A stretch of DNA of 10,309 nucleotides from the NCBI GenBank assembly GCA_033761815.1, contig JANRMF010000112.1, positions 1 to 10,309 of the forward strand. The letters are read 5' to 3'. The notes beneath the pieces were generated by a model, which worked only from the letters and a program-made list of their open reading frames with translations, had not been told where the DNA came from and did no database searches. Origin of the DNA: JANRKH01 sp033761815. Its GTDB lineage: Bacteria; Pseudomonadota; Alphaproteobacteria; Rickettsiales; Rickettsiaceae. Shown here in pieces: positions 6,035 through 10,309 of this stretch (the stretch's first letter is position 1; every line of letters starts with the position of its first letter). A program made the position numbers and the translations under genes.

Positions 6035-6498
6035 ATTAGAAGCCTCCGTTTGAGCTCCTCTGCGGATGCAAGATATAAATCTGATGAGTTTTTATTCATT
6101 TCTACCTCGGTGGAATATGGAGAAAAGAGAGTATTATAGGAGCTCACATTGCGAAATCTCCCTGATAAAATAGGCTTAGACTGGCTGATTATATAACTTT
6201 CCGGATTTATTTCGTATAGTTTATAGTAAACATTAAATTCCAATGTATTTCTGACAGAATCTGTATCTTTTTGAATTGCAAGGACAGAGTTTGATTTAGC
6301 AAAATCTATTTTCAGCTTATATCTTTTTGGTCTTGAATGATCTGTATTTAAGAGTCTACTTAAGTGAGTTGAAAATTCATACTCATCTGGAGTATGATTC
6401 TCAAAATTAACCTCAATAGAAGAGAGCTCCTTACTCACTTCACTACTTATGCCATGACAAGAGCTCAGTAAAAATAAGACAAGAAAGATGAGGCGCAT
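6013..6498 (-). CDS. lptE: LptE-like LPS-assembly outer-membrane lipoprotein
   Basis: A 161-residue predicted lipoprotein. Residues 2-13 form a short hydrophobic signal ending in LLSSC, so Cys14 would be lipidated. The rest fits the LptE plan: NFENHTPDEYEFSTHLSRLL near the start, alternating beta strands (KRYKLKIDF, LEFNVYYKLYEI), a GRFRNVSSYNTLFSPYS segment like the SYN motif that precedes the last helix, and a C-terminal helix with LKRRLLIFF. LptE plugs the LptD barrel and helps place lipopolysaccharide in the outer leaflet. Its position directly after leuS, 2 bases away, is the usual proteobacterial arrangement leuS-lptE and is the strongest argument; sequence conservation in this family is low. 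No strong ribosome site is seen, so translation is probably coupled to leuS. The customary next gene, holA, is absent here. Confidence 0.75.
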   Translation of the reverse strand: MRLIFLVLFLLSSCHGISSEVSKELSSIEVNFENHTPDEYEFSTHLSRLLNTDHSRPKRYKLKIDFAKSNSVLAIQKDTDSVRNTLEFNVYYKLYEINPESYIISQSKPILSGRFRNVSSYNTLFSPYSTEVEMNKNSSDLYLASAEELKRRLLIFFGKKF

Positions 6499-6500
6499 AT

Positions 6501-9023
6501 TTATTTTACAACAAAATTAATGATTTTATTTGGCACATTTATCACCTTTACAATATCAAGCCCACTAATATGTTTTGCAATGTCTGGGTTGCTTGCTGCA
6601 AGATTTTGCACGTCTTCTTTTTCGGAATTGAACTCTGCTATTACGGTTCCTCTCAATTTACCATTAACCTGAACGGCTATGTTAACCTTATTTGTCGTGC
6701 ATAAAGACTCTTCATATTCGGGCCAAGTGGAGTTTGCGAGTATTTCGCCCTTGCCAAGACTCTGCCATATTTCTTCAGTAGTGTGAGGGCAAAATGGATT
6801 TAGAATTCTAAGAATAGACTCAAAGGCAAATATGGTAGTTTGATCAATATTATTTGCACTAATTTCATTATTAACGTGATTGAATAACTCCCTGATTCTC
6901 GCGATTGCTTTATTGAATAAAGAATCTCTTATATCCTGAGTGACGAATTTGATTGTTTGATGCGTTTTGGAGAGTAAATCAGCATTAATTTGCTGGTGTG
7001 CGACTACTAGACCTGCAATTTTATCTGCTGCTTTATATAGTCTTACTAAAAATTTAGTACATCCTTCTACTCCAGAATCAGACCATTCCAAATCTCTCTC
7101 AGGCGGGCTGTCTGATAATATGAATAATCGAACAGTATCGGCCCCATGAGATTTAATGATATTATCCAGGTCTACGACATTTTTCTTTGATTTACTCATT
7201 TTTTCTAACTTAAACTGAGTAATTTTCTCTCCCGTCTCCTTGCTAACAAGTCCAGTAGGTGAATTTGTGACTTCATCGGGATATACCCATTCTCCTTCTT
7301 CATTTTTATATGATGCATGAAGGACCATACCTTGGGTTAAGAGGCTCTTGAATGGCTCTCTTGTCTTAATCAACTCCTCTTCATTCATTAATTTGGTAAA
7401 AAATCTAGCATATAGAAGATGCAAAACAGCATGTTCAATACCGCCTATATATTTATCTACAGGAAGCCAGTAATTTGCGTCCTGTGAATCTACCATTGCA
7501 TCAGACTGATTGTTGCAAAATCTTGCAAAATACCAAGAAGATTCAAAAAAAGTATCAAAAGTATCAGTTTCTCTGATGGATGGCTTGTTGCATTTTGGGC
7601 AATTTGTATGTTTCCAAGTTGGGTGATTTGCTAATGGATTACCTGGTTTTGTTAGGTCTATATCAAAAGGTAGCTCAACAGGTAGTTTTGCAATATCCTC
7701 AGGAGTGATACCGCAATCTGGGCAGTAAATCATTGGAATAGGGCATCCCCAATAGCGCTGCCTTGAGATACCCCAATCTTTTAGCCTATAATTTATTGTA
7801 CCAGATCCAAGATTTAGGGATTCCAATTTTTCAATAGCGGCATTCTTTGCATTACTCGACGAAAGTCCGTTTAGAAAATCAGAATTTATCATCACCCCTT
7901 CTTCTAAAAAGGGCTCGTCTTGAATAGATAGAGACTCTTGCTCGCTTTCCACAACTTGGATGATTGGGAGGTTGTATTTTTTAGCAAATTCATGGTCGCG
8001 AGCATCATGAGCCGGGCAGCCATAAACAGCCCCAGTGCCATAATCTTTGAGAACATAATTTGCTATATAGACAGGAATTTCAATCGTTTCATCAAATGGG
8101 TGCAATGCTACTATATTTGTCCTAACGCCTTCTTTATCAGCTTTATCTATATCGGCCTGCGCTGTTGACATTTTTTTGCATTTATCGATAAATTGAGAAA
8201 TTTCTTCGGTTTTTTGGCATGTTTCTACCAGTTCATGATCATAGGATATTGCAATAAATCTACATCCGAATAGAGTATCAGGTCTTGTTGAGTAGACTTC
8301 AAGGTATTGAGAGCTATTATTTTTGATTTTGAATTTTATATTCGCTCCTACTGACCTATTTATCCAGTTTTGCTGCATGTATCTGACGCTTTCTGGCCAT
8401 TCGGTTAGGCTATATGTTTCCTGAAGCAACTCTTCTGCGTAATTAGTAATTTTTAAGAACCATTGTCTTAGTTTTTTCTTTTCAACAACAGCTCCACTTC
8501 TCCATCCTCTGCCGTCAATGACTTGCTCATTCGCAAGAACAGTATTATCGACCGGGTCCCAGTTAACAACAGACTCTTTTTGATAAGCTAGATTTTTATT
8601 AAAAAGCTTGATGAAAAATTCTTGCTCATGCTTATAATAATTCGGAGAGCATGTCGCTATTTCTTTGCTCCAGTCATAGCTATTTCCGGTTAATTTGATT
8701 TGCGCTTTCATGGATTCGATATTAGCAAATGTCCATGTTTGTGGGTGCGTTTTGTTCAGTATAGCAGCATTTTCAGCGGGAAGTCCAAAGGCATCCCACC
8801 CCATTGGATATAAAACATTGTACCCTTTTGCTCTGTAGAACCTTGCCGTTACATCCCCCATTGAATAATTTCTGAGGTGGCCAACGTGGATCTTGCCAGA
8901 TGGATATGGAAACATCTCAAGAACATAATATTTCGGCTTATTGGGATCTCTCTTTGTTGCAAAACACCCTTTCTCATCCCAGATATTCTGCCACTTCGCA
9001 TCTATCTCAGAAAAGTTTTTCAT
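6501..9023 (-). CDS. leuS: Leucyl-tRNA synthetase
   Basis: An 840-residue class I synthetase that activates leucine with ATP and charges tRNA-Leu in the cytoplasm. The HIGH signature is HVGH (46-49) after MFPYPSGKI, and KMSKS is residues 608-612. The CP1 editing domain between them keeps TRPDT (246-250), whose last Thr matches E. coli Thr252, and GTGAVYGCPAHDARD (329-343), whose Asp340 and Asp343 match E. coli Asp342 and Asp345, so editing of wrongly attached amino acids should be intact. Four cysteines (434, 437, 475, 478) form a zinc ribbon before the ETDTFDTFFESSWYFARF block. The C-terminal anticodon-binding and tRNA-contact parts end with VNGKLRGTVIAEF and a beta-rich tail. Length is normal (E. 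coli 860). The start ATG overlaps the stop of the upstream DUF3576 gene as ATGA (9020-9023), showing operon membership and probably coupled translation. Confidence 0.98.
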   Translation of the reverse strand: MKNFSEIDAKWQNIWDEKGCFATKRDPNKPKYYVLEMFPYPSGKIHVGHLRNYSMGDVTARFYRAKGYNVLYPMGWDAFGLPAENAAILNKTHPQTWTFANIESMKAQIKLTGNSYDWSKEIATCSPNYYKHEQEFFIKLFNKNLAYQKESVVNWDPVDNTVLANEQVIDGRGWRSGAVVEKKKLRQWFLKITNYAEELLQETYSLTEWPESVRYMQQNWINRSVGANIKFKIKNNSSQYLEVYSTRPDTLFGCRFIAISYDHELVETCQKTEEISQFIDKCKKMSTAQADIDKADKEGVRTNIVALHPFDETIEIPVYIANYVLKDYGTGAVYGCPAHDARDHEFAKKYNLPIIQVVESEQESLSIQDEPFLEEGVMINSDFLNGLSSSNAKNAAIEKLESLNLGSGTINYRLKDWGISRQRYWGCPIPMIYCPDCGITPEDIAKLPVELPFDIDLTKPGNPLANHPTWKHTNCPKCNKPSIRETDTFDTFFESSWYFARFCNNQSDAMVDSQDANYWLPVDKYIGGIEHAVLHLLYARFFTKLMNEEELIKTREPFKSLLTQGMVLHASYKNEEGEWVYPDEVTNSPTGLVSKETGEKITQFKLEKMSKSKKNVVDLDNIIKSHGADTVRLFILSDSPPERDLEWSDSGVEGCTKFLVRLYKAADKIAGLVVAHQQINADLLSKTHQTIKFVTQDIRDSLFNKAIARIRELFNHVNNEISANNIDQTTIFAFESILRILNPFCPHTTEEIWQSLGKGEILANSTWPEYEESLCTTNKVNIAVQVNGKLRGTVIAEFNSEKEDVQNLAASNPDIAKHISGLDIVKVINVPNKIINFVVK

Positions 9024-9526
9024 TTATTGTGGCCTTTGAGTAATTCTTTGGTTTTTTGTGCAATTTTTTCTTTATATTGAAGAACTAGCTTTTCATTTTC
9101 AGGTTCATTATACCATTGCCCTTTATCAAGCCTTCTTTCATGAACTCTGACTTGGATATCATTTAGATCTCCCTGAGAAATATAAATTTCAACTTTAAAA
9201 CTATAGTTAGGCTGAAATCTGCTTAAGTACCAATCCGTAATAATTACTCCCGAATTATAATCTGAAACTATAACAGGCATTGTTCTTAGAACATATTTTG
9301 CTGCTCCCCAAATTTGGGCCTTAGTTTTTTCGTGTTTTTTTGAGGATTTTTTTTCATTTTTGTCACGAGGTTCGCTTGAGTATAAAACAACACCATCCCC
9401 GCCAAAGATAGAGCCCATATCTTCTCTGACTTGCTCTTCCTTTGATTTTGGATAATTACTCGCAAGACTGTAAGAGCTTGCTAAAAAAACGCATAAAAGT
9501 ATGATGTAAAAATTCACTAATTTCAT
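9020..9526 (-). CDS. DUF3576 family secreted protein
   Basis: From ATG 9524-9526 this is 168 residues. A signal peptide covers about residues 1-22 (MKLVNFYIILLCVFLASS, cleavage likely after SLA). A low-complexity Lys-rich linker lies at about 53-70, and the DUF3576 core follows: IWGAAKYVLRTMPVIVSDY, GVIITDWY (93-100), then FKVEIYI and IQVRVHERR. The domain is known from alphaproteobacteria, often next to leuS; its function is not established. There is no lipobox cysteine at the cleavage site, so it is predicted to be soluble in the periplasm. A longer frame back to TTG 9598 exists but is rejected: that TTG is part of the -35 box at 9593-9598, and the added residues would bury the signal peptide. 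Its stop overlaps the leuS start (ATGA). Confidence 0.85.
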   Translation of the reverse strand: MKLVNFYIILLCVFLASSYSLASNYPKSKEEQVREDMGSIFGGDGVVLYSSEPRDKNEKKSSKKHEKTKAQIWGAAKYVLRTMPVIVSDYNSGVIITDWYLSRFQPNYSFKVEIYISQGDLNDIQVRVHERRLDKGQWYNEPENEKLVLQYKEKIAQKTKELLKGHNK

Positions 9527-9570
9527 AACCAATTCCCAAAAGACTATATTGCCGAATATTAACTTAAAGC

Positions 9571-9598
9571 ATAATACATAAATCGCAGAAATATGCAA
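9571..9598 (-). promoter_or_regulatory. Promoter for the DUF3576-leuS-lptE operon
   Basis: On the minus strand TTGCAT (9598-9593) and TATTAT (9576-9571) are separated by 16 bases, a good sigma-70 match. The start of transcription would be near 9564, giving a leader of about 38 bases before the ATG at 9526. The position supports the shorter start of the DUF3576 gene. Confidence 0.5.
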
Positions 9599-9662
9599 AC
9601 TATAAAATTCCCCACCTTTTATCTGGATTTTATATTATTGATTATGTAGTTTGTTGGTAGCG

Positions 9663-9671
9663 TGTTATACT
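9663..9671 (+). promoter_or_regulatory. Extended -10 promoter candidate for the adaptor gene
   Basis: TGTTATACT gives TG, one base, then TATACT (9666-9671, 5 of 6). No good -35 is present 16-18 bases upstream, which is acceptable for extended -10 promoters. A start near 9678 would leave a leader of roughly 88 bases. It is divergent from the operon promoter at 9571-9598, about 65 bases away. Confidence 0.35.
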
Positions 9672-9765
9672 TGAAATCTAGTAACTTGCTTTTTGTCTAT
9701 GACTAAGGTTAACGGCTAGATAAATTCGATAAATAATTTCAATTACAGTTCTCTTTTAAGGTAAT

Positions 9766-10309
9766 ATGACAAAACAAAATATACCACATCTTTTCTTTGC
9801 TGTTCTGCTTTCTTTGGTTTTTTTGTCATCAAATATACCAAGAATCAAAGTTAAGATATCAATAGCAGAAAATCAGGAATTTCATAAAACTTTAATTTTA
9901 CCCGCAGAATGTAAATCAATTAAATCTAGGGATTATACAGCAAAGTCCGATGGGTATTTGGACTATGTAAAGGAAAATTCATCCTTGGTTAAGAAGGGGG
10001 ATTTGATTGTAGCAATAGACCAGAAATTATCAGAATCAAAAAAAGGAGAGGCAGAATCATCGATTAAATATGCTTCTCTTAATTTCGAGAGAGATAAAAA
10101 CTTATTTGAAAAAAAGGTGATTTCTCAGGAGAAATTTGAGCAATCCAGGGTTGAATATTATAATACATCTTCTAATGCTTTAAATACCCTTAAGTCCCTT
10201 GAGGATAAATTAATTATCGCGCCTTTTGATGGGAAAGTTTCTGCTGTGAATGTCAAAATAGGGGATTATGTAAGGAGTAATGAGTTTTTGCTTAATATTA
10301 CCTCAGGGC
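9766..10309 (+). CDS. Periplasmic adaptor (membrane fusion) protein, HlyD/RND type, 5' part
   Basis: 181 residues are visible and the frame is open at the window end. Residues 8-23 are a hydrophobic export signal or membrane anchor. The rest follows the membrane fusion protein plan: a first half of the lipoyl domain (about 57-86, with KSDGYLDYVKENSSLVKKGD, then LIVAID), a short helical hairpin (about 87-147, with LFEKKVISQEKFEQSR), and a second lipoyl half (149-169, IIAPFDGKVSAVNVKIGDYV). These proteins bridge an inner-membrane pump to an outer-membrane channel. An RND efflux partner is expected downstream but is outside the window, and an ABC-type partner is also possible. AAGG at 9758-9761 lies 4 bases before the ATG. 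The hairpin is short, as in many RND adaptors. Confidence 0.85.
   Translation, partial: MTKQNIPHLFFAVLLSLVFLSSNIPRIKVKISIAENQEFHKTLILPAECKSIKSRDYTAKSDGYLDYVKENSSLVKKGDLIVAIDQKLSESKKGEAESSIKYASLNFERDKNLFEKKVISQEKFEQSRVEYYNTSSNALNTLKSLEDKLIIAPFDGKVSAVNVKIGDYVRSNEFLLNITSG

Noticed and set aside
1..10309. CRISPR array, toxin-antitoxin pair, phage defence cassette or other undescribed multi-gene system
   Set aside because: No regularly spaced repeats and no unknown co-directional gene cluster were seen; all intact genes belong to known families.

Overview
The window is AT-rich and reads as a chromosomal piece of an alphaproteobacterium, most likely a member of the Rickettsiales (host-associated). 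The evidence is the low-GC codon use, the alphaproteobacterial gene order DUF3576-leuS-lptE, a DUF1640 coiled-coil protein, a decayed Rickettsia-type phospholipase D gene (pld) and a complex I gene cluster that stops after nuoE. No species can be named from the sequence alone.

Layout, left to right. Positions 1-625 (minus strand) hold the decayed 5' half of an IS4/Tn5-type transposase with several frameshifts; a stable hairpin sits over its start and a possible IS end lies near 681-698. Positions 797-1221 (plus) are a broken pld-like gene that still shows its HKD motif. A near-consensus promoter at 1285-1313 then drives dnaQ (DNA polymerase III epsilon, proofreading). After a 223-base spacer comes a tightly packed operon nuoA-B-C-D-E (2223-5458), encoding membrane subunit A and peripheral-arm subunits B to E of NADH:quinone oxidoreductase; nuoF to nuoN are not here. 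Next, on the same strand, is a small DUF1640 membrane-anchored coiled-coil gene (5605-5979).

On the minus strand, converging on it, is a three-gene unit read right to left: a secreted DUF3576 protein (9526-9020), leuS (leucyl-tRNA synthetase, 9023-6501) and an LptE-like outer-membrane lipoprotein (6498-6013). The first two overlap by ATGA and the last two are 2 bases apart. A promoter at 9571-9598 fits this unit. A shared hairpin at 5982-6034 separates the converging units. Divergent from it at the right edge is the 5' part of a periplasmic adaptor (membrane fusion) protein, cut by the window end.

Working together, the intact genes are housekeeping: proofreading, respiratory complex I, leucine tRNA charging, LPS export assembly, and probably efflux. 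The left 1.2 kb is a decay zone. I found no convincing undescribed multi-gene system; the points most worth a second look are the two pseudogenes, the hairpin over the transposase start, the 11-residue repeats of the DUF1640 protein, and the split nuo cluster.
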